Both the position numbers and the translations under genes were made by a program. Positions 1 to 9,025 of a DNA stretch of 35,255 bases are shown here, piece after piece. The notes under the pieces were generated by a model, which made no database searches, had not been told where the DNA came from, and worked only from the letters and a program-made list of their open reading frames with translations. How positions within the stretch are numbered: position 1 is the stretch's first letter; every line of letters starts with the position of its first letter. Source of the stretch: a virus; the IMG/VR virus record IMGVR_UViG_3300030060_003936, positions 1 through 35,255 of that record. One strand, written 5' to 3'.

Positions 1-2
1 TT

Positions 3-521
3 TTAGAATACTTATCAAGACCACCTACAGCTGAAATATTCTTTGAAGATGTGTTAATGGCATTAGTATTTTACGGCATGCCAATACTTGCAGAGAATAA
101 CAAACCGCGTCTTTTGTATTATTTAAGACGTAGAGGTTATAGAGGTTTTAGTATGAATAGGCCCGATAAAGTTTGGAACAAACTATCTGTAGCAGAAAAA
201 GAAGTAGGTGGAATACCAAATTCAAGTGAAGATATAAAGCAGGCTCATGCAGCAGCAATTGAAATGTATATACAAGATCACGTTGGTATGAGGCAAGATG
301 GAACATTTGGTAGTTTATACTTTAATGATTTGTTAAATGATTGGAGTAGATTTGATATAACCAAAAGAACAAAGTTTGACGCAACAATAAGTAGTGGTTT
401 GGCTATCATGGCAAACAATAGGCATTTATACGCACCAAACGCAAAAGTTGAAAAACCTAAAATAAACATAAATATATCCAAGTATAGTAATACTGGGAGT
501 AATTCACAAATAATCAAATAA
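3..521 (+). CDS. Terminase large subunit, C-terminal part (5' truncated by window)
   Basis: This is the end of the DNA-packaging motor ATPase/nuclease. The reading frame is open to the window edge, so the GTG at 51 is internal and not the true start. The visible part reads as the tail end of a terminase nuclease domain: an AEIFFEDVLMAL helix, then ILAENNKPRLLYYLRRRGYRGF, which resembles the segment where terminases recognise a partner tract, and finally KFDATISSGLAIMAN near codons 378-420, where the last catalytic Asp of an RNase H-fold terminase nuclease usually sits (inferred). The Walker motifs would lie upstream, outside the window. It ends 5 nt before the portal start, the usual terminase-portal order. 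Family call rests on pattern recognition and gene order. Confidence 0.78.
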   Translation, partial: LEYLSRPPTAEIFFEDVLMALVFYGMPILAENNKPRLLYYLRRRGYRGFSMNRPDKVWNKLSVAEKEVGGIPNSSEDIKQAHAAAIEMYIQDHVGMRQDGTFGSLYFNDLLNDWSRFDITKRTKFDATISSGLAIMANNRHLYAPNAKVEKPKININISKYSNTGSNSQIIK

Positions 522-526
522 TAAAT

Positions 527-2980
527 ATGGCAGAGTCTGGCATTAAAAGTTATTTTCCGAGTCAAACAGTTAGTGATGCTGAAAAGCTAAGCTATGATTA
601 TGGTTTAAAAGTAGCTAAAGCTATAGAGCAAGAGTGGTTTAATTATGATATAGGTTCTAATAGGTATAGAACTAATTATAATGATTTTCATAATTTAAGA
701 TTATACGCTAGAGGCGAACAATCAATACAGAAATATAAGGATGAGTTATCTATAAATGGTGATTTGTCCTATTTAAATTTAGATTGGAAGCCTGTTCCTG
801 TTATTCCTAAGTTTGTAGATATAGTAGTAAATGGTATAGCTGAAAGAACATATGACATAAAAGCTTTTTCTCAATCTCCAAATGGTATTGAAAAAAGAAC
901 AAAATACATGGAGGCTATTCAGCGAGACATGGCTATGGAAGAGTTTGATAATGAAATAGATCAAAAATATGGCATAGATATGAGGGAGTCTGGTATGCCA
1001 GAGCTACCAGGTTCGCAAGAAGAGTTACAAGTTCACATGCAGTTAACTTATAAACAATCTGTTGAGTTAGCAGAGGAGCAAGCTTTAAATGTTTTGTTTG
1101 AAGGAAATAATTATGAATTAATAAAGAAAAGATTTTATTATGATTTAACAGTGCTAGGTATTGGTGCTGTTAAAACTTCTTTTAATACATCTGAAGGTGT
1201 TGTTATAGACTACGTGGACCCGGCAAATCTTGTTTACTCTTATACAGATTCACCATATTTTGATGATATATATTATGTTGGAGAGGTTAAATCTATACCT
1301 GTAAATGAACTAGCAAAAGAATTTCCTCACTTATCTGAAACTGATCTTGAAGATATAATGAAAAATAAAAGTTATAATAAAAATAGTTATAACACGAAAT
1401 ATTCGGTAGATAAAGAGGATGCTAATACTATTCAAGTTTTATATTTTAATTATAAAACTTATATGAATGAGGTATATAAAATAAAAGAAACTGGTACTGG
1501 TTCTAGTAAAATAATACCTAAAGATGATTCTTTCAATCCACCAGAGAATAAAGAAGGTGGTTACTCAAGATTATTAAGGTCTATAGAAACTCTTTATGAA
1601 GGTGCTTTAATACTAGGTACAGAAAAATTACTTAAATGGGAAATGTCTCAAAACATGATGAGACCTAAAAGTGATTATACTAAAGTAAAGATGAATTATG
1701 CTATTGTAGCTCCTAGAATGTATGACGGTAGAATTGATTCACTAGTAAAGCGTATAACAGGATTTGCTGATATGATCCAGTTAACACATTTAAAATTACA
1801 ACAAGTAATGTCACGTATGGTTCCAGATGGTGTCTATTTAGATGCTGATGGTTTAGCTGAGGTTGACTTAGGTAATGGAACTAATTATAATCCTCAAGAG
1901 GCTTTAAATATGTTCTTCCAAACAGGTTCTGTTATAGGTAGATCATTTACTAGCGAGGGTGATATGAACCCTGGTAAAGTACCTATTCAAGAAATAACAT
2001 CTGGTAGTGGTGGTAATAAAATGCAAGCCCTTGTTGGTAATTATAATTATTACATGCAAATGATTAGAGACTGTACTGGTTTAAATGAAGCAAGAGATGG
2101 AAGTACTCCCGATACCAATGCTTTAGTTGGAGTTCAAAAATTAGCAGCAGCTAACTCTAACACAGCAACAAGACATATATTACAAGGTGGTTTATTTTTA
2201 ACAGCAGAAACAGCTGAGTGTTTATCACTTAGAATATCAGACATTATAGAATATTCACCAACAAGAGATGCTTTTATTCAAGCAATAGGTGCTCATAATG
2301 TTGCTACTTTAGAAGAAATGTCCGAACTACATCTTTATGATTTTGGTATATTTATAGAGTTACAACCAGACGAAGAAGAAAAAGGAAGATTAGAAAATAA
2401 TATTCAAATGGCATTGCAACAAAAAACTATAGAGCTTGAAGATGCTATTGATCTTAGAGAAATTAAAAATATAAAATTAGCTAATCAACTTTTAAAAATA
2501 AGAAGACAAAAGAAACAAGAGATGGATAGAAGGATGCAAATGGAAAATATCCAAGCGCAAACTCAGTCTAATTCTCAAGCAGCGCAACAAGCCGCTCAAA
2601 TAGAATTACAAAAAAATCAAGCGTTAACTGAATCAAAGGCTCAATTAGCCCAATTACAAGCTCAAATAGATGAAAGAAAAATGGCTCAAGAAGTGACTAG
2701 TAAACAACAGTTAATGCAGATGGAATTTGAATTAAACATGAGATTAAAACAAATGGAAGTTCAAGTTACAATGGCTAAAGAAAATGAAAAAGAAAACAGA
2801 AAAGATGCTAGAACAAGAATTCAAGCTGACCAACAGTCTGAACTTATAGATAGAAGAAACTCCCAGCAAAGTCAAATGATTGATCAAAGAAAAATGGGTA
2901 AACCACCTAAAAACTTTGAGTCTGCAGGTAATGATACTTTAGGTGGTGGTTTTGATTTAGGCTCGTTTGACCCTAGATAA
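527..2980 (+). CDS. Portal protein
   Basis: Dodecameric portal subunit of the head vertex, through which DNA enters and leaves. At 817 aa it is long, as in podovirus-type portals. Residues about 85-110 (LNLDWKPVPVIPKFVDIVVNGIAERTYD, in pieces) form the typical start of the portal wing. Residues 205-235 (YDLTVLGIGAVKTSF, then VVIDYVDPANLVYSY) form the typical core strand pair. From about residue 614 to 785 the chain is Gln/Met/Lys-rich and nearly free of Pro and Gly, predicting a long coiled coil that would make a crown or barrel reaching into the head. The tail ends with a Gly-rich GGGFDLGSF segment. It sits between terminase and scaffold genes, as expected. Start is ATG after an A/T-rich leader with no Shine-Dalgarno. 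Confidence 0.85.
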   Translation: MAESGIKSYFPSQTVSDAEKLSYDYGLKVAKAIEQEWFNYDIGSNRYRTNYNDFHNLRLYARGEQSIQKYKDELSINGDLSYLNLDWKPVPVIPKFVDIVVNGIAERTYDIKAFSQSPNGIEKRTKYMEAIQRDMAMEEFDNEIDQKYGIDMRESGMPELPGSQEELQVHMQLTYKQSVELAEEQALNVLFEGNNYELIKKRFYYDLTVLGIGAVKTSFNTSEGVVIDYVDPANLVYSYTDSPYFDDIYYVGEVKSIPVNELAKEFPHLSETDLEDIMKNKSYNKNSYNTKYSVDKEDANTIQVLYFNYKTYMNEVYKIKETGTGSSKIIPKDDSFNPPENKEGGYSRLLRSIETLYEGALILGTEKLLKWEMSQNMMRPKSDYTKVKMNYAIVAPRMYDGRIDSLVKRITGFADMIQLTHLKLQQVMSRMVPDGVYLDADGLAEVDLGNGTNYNPQEALNMFFQTGSVIGRSFTSEGDMNPGKVPIQEITSGSGGNKMQALVGNYNYYMQMIRDCTGLNEARDGSTPDTNALVGVQKLAAANSNTATRHILQGGLFLTAETAECLSLRISDIIEYSPTRDAFIQAIGAHNVATLEEMSELHLYDFGIFIELQPDEEEKGRLENNIQMALQQKTIELEDAIDLREIKNIKLANQLLKIRRQKKQEMDRRMQMENIQAQTQSNSQAAQQAAQIELQKNQALTESKAQLAQLQAQIDERKMAQEVTSKQQLMQMEFELNMRLKQMEVQVTMAKENEKENRKDARTRIQADQQSELIDRRNSQQSQMIDQRKMGKPPKNFESAGNDTLGGGFDLGSFDPR

Positions 2981-3007
2981 ATTTATTAATTATTATTATA
3001 TTATATT

Positions 3008-4204
3008 ATGGAAAAAAAAGATGAAAAAGTAGTTGAAGAGACTACACAAGAAACAACTGAACAAGTTGATGAAAGTAAATTTGAATCTGCTAACGACGAT
3101 AGCGTTGTAAAAGTAGATTTAAGTAAACCACCAACACCAAAAGAAGAAAAAAGTGAAACTAAAGAAGATAACGCTGACGACAGCGGAGTGGTTGCAGAGT
3201 CTAAAGATGCCGACACCACAGAAAAACAAGAAGAAGTACAACCGGAAGCAGAAGCACAAGAAACCCCAGTATTAGAAGAAATTACTGAAGATTCTACTAA
3301 AGAAGAAGTCGCAGAAGTAGAAGAAAAAATTGAAGAAGCTGTTGCGGAAGCTGAAGCTACTGGAAAACCACTACCAGAGAATATTCAAAAGTTAATGGAT
3401 TTTATGGAAGAAACTGGTGGAGATTTAAGTGATTATGTTAAGCTTAATCAAGATTATTCAAAACTAGATGATCAAAATTTATTATATGAATATTATAAGC
3501 AAACAAAACCTCATTTAAACAATGAAGAAATTAACTTCCTTATGGAAGACTCGTTCTCTTACGACGAAGAAGAAGACGAAGAAAGAGATATACGAAGAAA
3601 AAAATTAGCGTTAAAAGAGCAAGTTGCCAACGCTAGAGCCCATTTGGACGGGCAAAAGTCCAGATACTATGAAGATATTAAAGCCGGAAGTAAGCTCACA
3701 ACTGAGCAGCAAAAAGCTATAGATTTCTTTAATAGATATAACAAAGAATCAGAAATAACAAACAAGGCAGCAGATAATAATAGAAAAGTTTTTGAACAAA
3801 AAACTAATAATCTTTTTAACGACAAGTTCAAAGGTTTTGAATATAACGTCGGTGACAAGAAATATAGATTTAATGTAAACAATGCTGAAGAGATTAAAAA
3901 CAACCAAAGTAATATAAGTAATTTTACCAAAAAGTTTTTGGATAAAAATTCTACTTTAATAGACGCTAAAGGTTATCATAAATCTCTATATACAGCAATG
4001 AATGCAGATGCTGTTGCAAAGCACTTTTATGAACAAGGAAAAGCTGATGCTATGAAAGATAGTGTTGCTAAAGCTAAAAATGTCAATATGGAACCAAGGC
4101 AAAAACATGGAACTATAGAGGCTGGTGGTATAAAAGTAAAGGTGCTAGGTGATAATTCTTCTGATTTTAAGTTTAAAATAAATAAAAACAAATTTAAAAA
4201 ATAA
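3008..4204 (+). CDS. Probable head scaffolding protein
   Basis: 398 aa lying between portal and major capsid genes, the standard scaffold position. Residues 1 to about 125 are strikingly acidic (runs of Glu with Thr, Val, Ala) and probably disordered. Residues 125-215 are helical and end in an EEEEDEER-like patch followed by RRKKLALKEQ. The C-terminal quarter turns basic, finishing in KFKFKINKNKFKK. An acidic helical body with a basic C-terminus that binds capsid protein is characteristic of scaffolds, but sequence conservation in this class is low, so the call is mainly from position and composition. The start ATG follows a TTATATTATATT leader. No protease domain is seen, so it is scaffold only and not a fused maturation protease. 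Confidence 0.65.
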   Translation: MEKKDEKVVEETTQETTEQVDESKFESANDDSVVKVDLSKPPTPKEEKSETKEDNADDSGVVAESKDADTTEKQEEVQPEAEAQETPVLEEITEDSTKEEVAEVEEKIEEAVAEAEATGKPLPENIQKLMDFMEETGGDLSDYVKLNQDYSKLDDQNLLYEYYKQTKPHLNNEEINFLMEDSFSYDEEEDEERDIRRKKLALKEQVANARAHLDGQKSRYYEDIKAGSKLTTEQQKAIDFFNRYNKESEITNKAADNNRKVFEQKTNNLFNDKFKGFEYNVGDKKYRFNVNNAEEIKNNQSNISNFTKKFLDKNSTLIDAKGYHKSLYTAMNADAVAKHFYEQGKADAMKDSVAKAKNVNMEPRQKHGTIEAGGIKVKVLGDNSSDFKFKINKNKFKK

Positions 4205-4223
4205 CAATTTAAAATAAAAAATT

Positions 4224-5741
4224 ATGGCAATTAATGCAGGAACTAATTTGAATAGCGTTCCGTCTTCACAAAGACAAACGTTATCTACAAATTATTTAGA
4301 CCTAGCTGACGCGACAAACGCGGGGTGGGGTCAACAATACGTGCCGGACTTGATGGAAAAAGAAGCTGAGGTTTTTGGACCTCGTACAATTTCTGGTTTC
4401 CTTTCTCAAGTTGGTGCAGAAGAGGCTATGACAGCTGATCAAGTTGTATGGTCTGAACAATCGAGATTACATTTATCTTACAAAGGTACAGTAGACGTTA
4501 ATGGTGATATAGCTTCTGGAACGCCAGGACACGGTGATAACAAAGGTATGTTTACTGTTGTTACTGATATTGATGGTAACGTTTCTGGTGACGGATTTGA
4601 CGTTGCTCAACACGGTGTTAGAGTAAATGATGTAGTATTACTTTCTTATGGAAACAACCTTGTTAGAGGTATTGTTTCTATGACAAACATTGGAAGTGAT
4701 GGTAAAATTGAAGTTTTAGCTTATGGTACAGATACTTTACCTGGTGCTGATTCAACTAATGCTACTTTATTAGTTATTGGTTCTGAATATGCTAAAGGTA
4801 AAACTTATTTAGCAGAAACAGGTCTTACGGCTTCTGATGAAAGACCTTCTAACGAAGCTACTTTTAAAACTTTCAGTAACAAACCAGTTATCATTAAAGA
4901 TTATTATAGTGTATCTGGATCTGATGCTTCTAAAATTGGTTGGGTTGAAATTTCTACTGAAGACGGTCAAGGAGGTTACTTATGGTACCTTAAAGCTGCG
5001 TCTGAAACTAGATTAAGATTCAACGACTACTTAGAAATGATGATGTTAGAATCTATCAAAGGTACACCTGGTACTGATGGTGTTGATAACTTAATTGGTA
5101 CTGCTGGTAACTTAACTGGTACTCAAGGTTTATTTGACGCTATTGAAAAAAGAGGTAATGTTACTACTGGTGTTACTGGTGTTAACCCAGCAACTGATTT
5201 AGCTGAGTTTGATGCTATTTTAGCAGAATTTGATAATCAAGGTGCTATTGAAGAAAATATGATGTTTGTAAATAGAGCTACGTCTCTAGCGATGGACGAC
5301 ATGTTAGCTTCAATGAATTCTTATGGAGCTGGTGGTACTTCTTACGGAGTATTTGATAACTCTGAAGATATGGCACTTAATTTAGGTTTTTCTGGATTCC
5401 GAAGAGGTTCTTATGACTTCTACAAATCTGACTTTAGATATTTAAATGACAAAGCTACAAGAGGTGGTATCAATGCAACTGCTGGATCAGAAGCGTTAAG
5501 AGGTGTTATTATACCAGCTGGTTCTTCTTCAGTTTACGATCAAACTGTTGGGGCTAGTATGAAACGTCCTTTCTTACATGTTAGATACAGAGCTTCTCAA
5601 ACAGATGACAGACGAATGAAAACTTGGACAACAGGTTCTGTTGGTGCTGCTACATCTGCTTTAGACGCTATGGAAATACACATGCTTTCTGAAAGATGTT
5701 TAGTTACTCAAGGTGCTAATAACTTTATGTTATTAAAATAA
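4224..5741 (+). CDS. Major capsid protein
   Basis: 505 aa, third gene after the terminase and followed by a strong terminator, as expected for the most abundant virion protein. The N-terminal arm (residues 20-70) has LADATNAGWGQQYVPDLMEKEAEVFGP, read in pieces as the N-arm and first helix of an HK97-fold subunit. Residues about 90-190 are Gly/Asp/Val-rich and beta-like, including GVRVNDVVLLSYGNNLVRGIV, and look like an inserted surface domain. The C-terminal half has the long spine-helix region (ETRLRFNDYLEMMMLESIKG) and a P-domain ending in RASQTDDRRMKTWTTG. No N-terminal delta domain or protease site is obvious. Family assignment by order and fold pattern; I cannot name the subfamily. Confidence 0.85.
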   Translation: MAINAGTNLNSVPSSQRQTLSTNYLDLADATNAGWGQQYVPDLMEKEAEVFGPRTISGFLSQVGAEEAMTADQVVWSEQSRLHLSYKGTVDVNGDIASGTPGHGDNKGMFTVVTDIDGNVSGDGFDVAQHGVRVNDVVLLSYGNNLVRGIVSMTNIGSDGKIEVLAYGTDTLPGADSTNATLLVIGSEYAKGKTYLAETGLTASDERPSNEATFKTFSNKPVIIKDYYSVSGSDASKIGWVEISTEDGQGGYLWYLKAASETRLRFNDYLEMMMLESIKGTPGTDGVDNLIGTAGNLTGTQGLFDAIEKRGNVTTGVTGVNPATDLAEFDAILAEFDNQGAIEENMMFVNRATSLAMDDMLASMNSYGAGGTSYGVFDNSEDMALNLGFSGFRRGSYDFYKSDFRYLNDKATRGGINATAGSEALRGVIIPAGSSSVYDQTVGASMKRPFLHVRYRASQTDDRRMKTWTTGSVGAATSALDAMEIHMLSERCLVTQGANNFMLLK

Positions 5742-5754
5742 GCATTTATTATTA

Positions 5755-5805
5755 AAGAAGAGGGCGGCATACATGTAAACGTTCTCCGCCCTCCTCTTTC
5801 TTTTT
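5755..5805 (+). terminator. Intrinsic terminator after the capsid gene
   Basis: GAGGGCGG (5760-5767) pairs perfectly with CCGCCCTC (5786-5793) around an 18-nt loop. The stem extends outward to 5755 and 5798 with a single mismatch, and a T-rich tract (TTTCTTTTT) follows. It is the only GC-rich, U-tailed hairpin in the window and lies 14 nt past the capsid stop, so it should cap or attenuate the head-gene transcript. Confidence 0.88.
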
Positions 5806-5829
5806 ATTAATTTTATTATATATTATATT

Positions 5830-6648
5830 ATGGCAAAAAAACAAAAAACAGAAAAGGTAGAGGTACCTGTTGTTGAAACACCTGTTGTTGAAACACCAAA
5901 ACCAAAAAAAATAGAAACAAAAAACCCTAAATGGGAAGTAAAAGATAGAGCTTATTATTTAACAAATAATAGAAAACCATTATCTTACATGATTAGATCT
6001 GCTAATTTATATTGGTTTGATGAGGAAAAAGGCTATGAAAGAGAAATAAAGTATTGTGAAAACCAAACAACATCTTTTGTAGATGAAATGAAAGGTGATC
6101 AACGACTTTCACATATAGTTTTTAGAAACGGAGCTTTGTTTGTTCCAAAAAACAAAACTATTTTACAGAAATTTTTATCTTTATATCACCCAAATATAAA
6201 TCAATTGTTTTACGAGTGGAGGCCAGAAGTTGATGCAGCCGAAGAAATAGAAACATTAGAACTAGAAGCAGATGCAATAGTTATAGCTAGAGATATGGAT
6301 ATTGATCTAGCAGAAGCTATTATGCGTGTAGAAAAAGGTTCTAAAGTGTCTAAGATGAGCTCTAAAGAACTTAAAAGAGATTTGTTAGTATTCGCTAGAA
6401 ACAACCCTTCTTTGTTCTTAGAATTAGCTGCTGATGATAATGTTCAACTTAGAAACTTTGGTATTAAAGCAACTGAACTTGGTATTATTAAATTATCTTC
6501 TGATCAAAGAACTTTTTCATGGGGTTCTAATGATAGAAAAATAATGAACGTTCCCTTTGATGAACACCCTTACTCAGCTTTAGCTGCTTGGTTTAAAACT
6601 GACGAAGGTATGGAGATTTACTCCAATATTGAAAAAAGATTAAATTAA
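5830..6648 (+). CDS. Hypothetical virion-associated protein, 272 aa
   Basis: Not recognised as a named family. The N-terminus is basic with a repeated PVVETP segment (residues about 14-25, encoded by a 15-bp tandem repeat at 5866-5895). A mixed alpha/beta region follows (residues 38-140, with YYLTNNRKPLSYMIRS and FRNGALFVPKNKTILQKFL). The rest is helical and acidic (about 138-190) and ends in a segment rich in aromatic residues. First gene after the terminator and before the connector genes, so a head-completion or neck role is plausible but only inferred from position. Start ATG follows an unbroken A/T leader; a promoter for it would have to lie in the short terminator-to-start gap or the terminator must leak. 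Confidence 0.8.
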   Translation: MAKKQKTEKVEVPVVETPVVETPKPKKIETKNPKWEVKDRAYYLTNNRKPLSYMIRSANLYWFDEEKGYEREIKYCENQTTSFVDEMKGDQRLSHIVFRNGALFVPKNKTILQKFLSLYHPNINQLFYEWRPEVDAAEEIETLELEADAIVIARDMDIDLAEAIMRVEKGSKVSKMSSKELKRDLLVFARNNPSLFLELAADDNVQLRNFGIKATELGIIKLSSDQRTFSWGSNDRKIMNVPFDEHPYSALAAWFKTDEGMEIYSNIEKRLN

Positions 6649-6655
6649 TCTAACT

Positions 6656-6692
6656 GTAGATGCAGTCGCTCTACGGGGCGATTGCAAACTAC
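6656..6692 (+). other. Intergenic hairpin without U-tract
   Basis: GCAGTCGC (6662-6669) pairs with GCGATTGC (6678-6685) with one G-U pair and an 8-nt loop. GTAG (6656-6659) and CTAC (6689-6692) extend the stem outside a small internal loop. It fills most of the gap between two structural genes but is followed by A-rich, not T-rich, sequence, so it may be an RNA processing or stability element and not a terminator. Confidence 0.5.
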
Positions 6693-6708
6693 AAATTAAA
6701 AAAGAAAT

Positions 6709-7443
6709 ATGATAAGCGTAGATAAAGTATATCAAAAAGTTTTAGCATTAGCTAACAAAGAGCAAAGAGGTTATATAACACCTCAAGAGTTCAACTTATT
6801 TGCCGACCATGCTCAAATGGAAATTTTTGAGCAATATTTTTACGACTTAGAACAAAGACAAAGAGCTCCTGGAAATGAATTAGATTATGCTGATATGGTT
6901 ACTAACCTTGAAGAAAAAATAAGCATGTTTGAAATATCTAATCAAGCGGTTGGTCTACAGACAGAAGGTGAAGTATACATTAGTAGTGATATTCCAGATT
7001 TTTACAGACTAGGTAATGTTAGCGTAGCATATAGCGGTGGTCACAAAATTAACGCGGATAAAATACAATTAAATGAATTAAATAATTATAGAAACGCACC
7101 ACTTGCAAAATGGGCAAAAACAAGACCTGTTTATTCTAAATTTTCTACTTCAATAACGCCTGTTGTAATTAAAATATACCCACAGATGGATCAAATGAGT
7201 GTAAGTATTAGTTACATAAGAAAACCAAAAAAACCTAACTGGACATACTTAATAGGTAGTAGTAGAAATGCTTTATATAATCCGTCCGCGTCTGATCATA
7301 ATGATTTTGAATTACACAATTCTGAAGAAAACGATTTAGTTCTTAAAATATTACAATTAGCTGGAATATCTATTAAAGATTTACAATTAGCTGGAGTAGC
7401 AACACAGCAAGAAATGAAAACTTTACAACAAGAAAAACAATAA
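6709..7443 (+). CDS. Connector/neck-like structural protein, 244 aa
   Basis: Starts MISVDKVYQKVLALANKEQ, then RGYITPQEFNLFADHAQMEIF (residues about 20-40): a helical opening followed by aligned Asn/Phe/Ala positions seen in head-tail adaptor-type proteins of phages from this environment. The centre (residues about 85-180) is beta-rich (YSGGHKINADKIQLNELN; VVIKIYPQMDQMSVSISYIRKP). The C-terminus is helical with a duplicated LQLAG(I/V) unit (two copies near residues 217 and 226). It precedes the 524-aa connector-like gene by 4 nt, implying joint translation. Role as ring/adaptor protein below the portal is inferred from order; the fold is not proven. Confidence 0.6.
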   Translation: MISVDKVYQKVLALANKEQRGYITPQEFNLFADHAQMEIFEQYFYDLEQRQRAPGNELDYADMVTNLEEKISMFEISNQAVGLQTEGEVYISSDIPDFYRLGNVSVAYSGGHKINADKIQLNELNNYRNAPLAKWAKTRPVYSKFSTSITPVVIKIYPQMDQMSVSISYIRKPKKPNWTYLIGSSRNALYNPSASDHNDFELHNSEENDLVLKILQLAGISIKDLQLAGVATQQEMKTLQQEKQ

Positions 7444-7447
7444 ATAA

Positions 7448-9022
7448 ATGGGATTATTAGACGATAAGACGCATAAGGAATACTATCAAGGCAATGATTT
7501 TGGAAACTATCAATTTGTATCACTAGATGATATTATAACTCAATTTGAAATTGCATATGTTGGAGAAAATAAAATAATACCAAAAATAAAAAGAATTGAC
7601 ATTGCTTTTCACGCCCAAAGAGCTTTAGCTGAATTATCTTTTGATACTTTTAAATCTATAAAATCTCAACAAATAGATTTGCCACCTACTTTAGTTATGC
7701 CATTGCCGCATGACTATGTAAATTATACTAAATTATCTTGGGTAGATTTAGCTGGTATAAAACACCCTTTATACCGAACAAACTCTACATCAAATCCTTT
7801 TCAAATAAGACAACTTGATAATGGTAACTATAATTTTCCCTCTGGAGAAACTGTAGTAAAGAATAGTGGGTTTGACGATTTAAATGGTACTATTCCTGAT
7901 AATTGGAATTTATTAATGCCCTCCTCAACTGGTTTTGATTCTAATTCTTTTAGTGCCATGGGAGTGTTAGGTGGTAAGTTAAGATGGTCTTATGTTACTA
8001 AAAATGGGTTTGGTCATATTGGATGGAGTCAAGTAGCAGCTTTATATCAACAAGTTGATGTATCTGATTTATTAACAATTAACGTTTCTGCCGATGGATC
8101 AACTAGTGATATTACGTTTACAACCGCCGCGAGTGCAAGTGGTACTGCTGTTAGTACTATTAGATTTGGATTCACTACACAAGATCCTAGTGCAATAACC
8201 AATTTTAATAACCATCCTACTTTCACGTACAATGGACATCCAACAATTCCAGATGGTACAACATTTCAACAAAGTCCGCTTGGTCAAACTGATTTTTTCG
8301 ATATAACTTATTTAGAATGGACTGGTGATGACACTAGTACTAAAACGATTGATAATTATGATGTTAGTAATCTTGACACTATTTATGTTGTTGCCTTGTC
8401 TTTTATAGATTCAGATATACATTTAGGCTCTACACTTGCTTTAAAACCAGAAGGGGTAACATTATCAGCCTCTGGTAGTCATTCTACTAATAGTAATTAT
8501 ATAGACAATATAAATATTACAAACGCTGAAGCTAGTTCAATTTTAACACCCACGCCTGGCAACGAAACAAATTCATCAACTTGGAATAATTACAAATCAC
8601 ATACATCTTCTGAAAACAACCATGATGACTATGAAGATGATACATATTGGCCTATGGCTGGTAATAGATACGGACTTGACCCGCAACATGCGCAGGTTAA
8701 CGGATCTTTCTACGTAGATAATAGAATTGGAAGAATACATTTTTCATCTAATATTTCGGGAAAAACTGTGATCTTAGATTATATAAGTGATAGTCTTGGT
8801 ACTGATGCTGAAATGCAAGTCCATAAATTTGCTGAAGATGCGATGTACAAGTGTATAGCATACGCTATTTTATCCACATCTTCATATGGTCAAGGTATAG
8901 TGCGTAAATTTCAACGTGATAAATTTGCTGCTGTAAGAAATGCTAAATTAAGATTATCAAGCTTAAAACTAGAAGAATTAACTCAAATACTTAGAGGCAA
9001 ATCTAAGCAAATAAAACACTAG
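7448..9022 (+). CDS. Connector/collar-like protein with inserted sugar-binding-like domain
   Basis: 524 aa. Residues 1-135 hold a helical adaptor-like part (DIAFHAQRALAELSFDTFKSI; LPPTLVMPLPHDYVNYTKLSWVD). Residues 418-524 resume it: FYVDNRIGRIHFSSNISGKT, a long helix AEMQVHKFAEDAMYKCIAYAIL, and a basic terminal helix. Between them, residues about 138-363 form an insertion that opens with NSGFDDLNGTIPDNWNL, the usual beginning of a galactose-binding-like jelly roll (carbohydrate-binding module), and continues as Ser/Thr/Gly-rich beta strands. So the ancestral protein is probably a head-tail connector (tail-tube-A type role) carrying a decoration domain on the collar. It overlaps nothing and ends 3 nt before the nozzle gene. 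Function inferred from domain layout and position. Confidence 0.6.
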   Translation: MGLLDDKTHKEYYQGNDFGNYQFVSLDDIITQFEIAYVGENKIIPKIKRIDIAFHAQRALAELSFDTFKSIKSQQIDLPPTLVMPLPHDYVNYTKLSWVDLAGIKHPLYRTNSTSNPFQIRQLDNGNYNFPSGETVVKNSGFDDLNGTIPDNWNLLMPSSTGFDSNSFSAMGVLGGKLRWSYVTKNGFGHIGWSQVAALYQQVDVSDLLTINVSADGSTSDITFTTAASASGTAVSTIRFGFTTQDPSAITNFNNHPTFTYNGHPTIPDGTTFQQSPLGQTDFFDITYLEWTGDDTSTKTIDNYDVSNLDTIYVVALSFIDSDIHLGSTLALKPEGVTLSASGSHSTNSNYIDNINITNAEASSILTPTPGNETNSSTWNNYKSHTSSENNHDDYEDDTYWPMAGNRYGLDPQHAQVNGSFYVDNRIGRIHFSSNISGKTVILDYISDSLGTDAEMQVHKFAEDAMYKCIAYAILSTSSYGQGIVRKFQRDKFAAVRNAKLRLSSLKLEELTQILRGKSKQIKH

Positions 9023-9025
9023 CAT

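Noticed and set aside
51-53. GTG as a start for the first gene
   Set aside because: Frame is open upstream to base 3 and reads as continuing terminase sequence, so the gene is truncated by the window, not started there.
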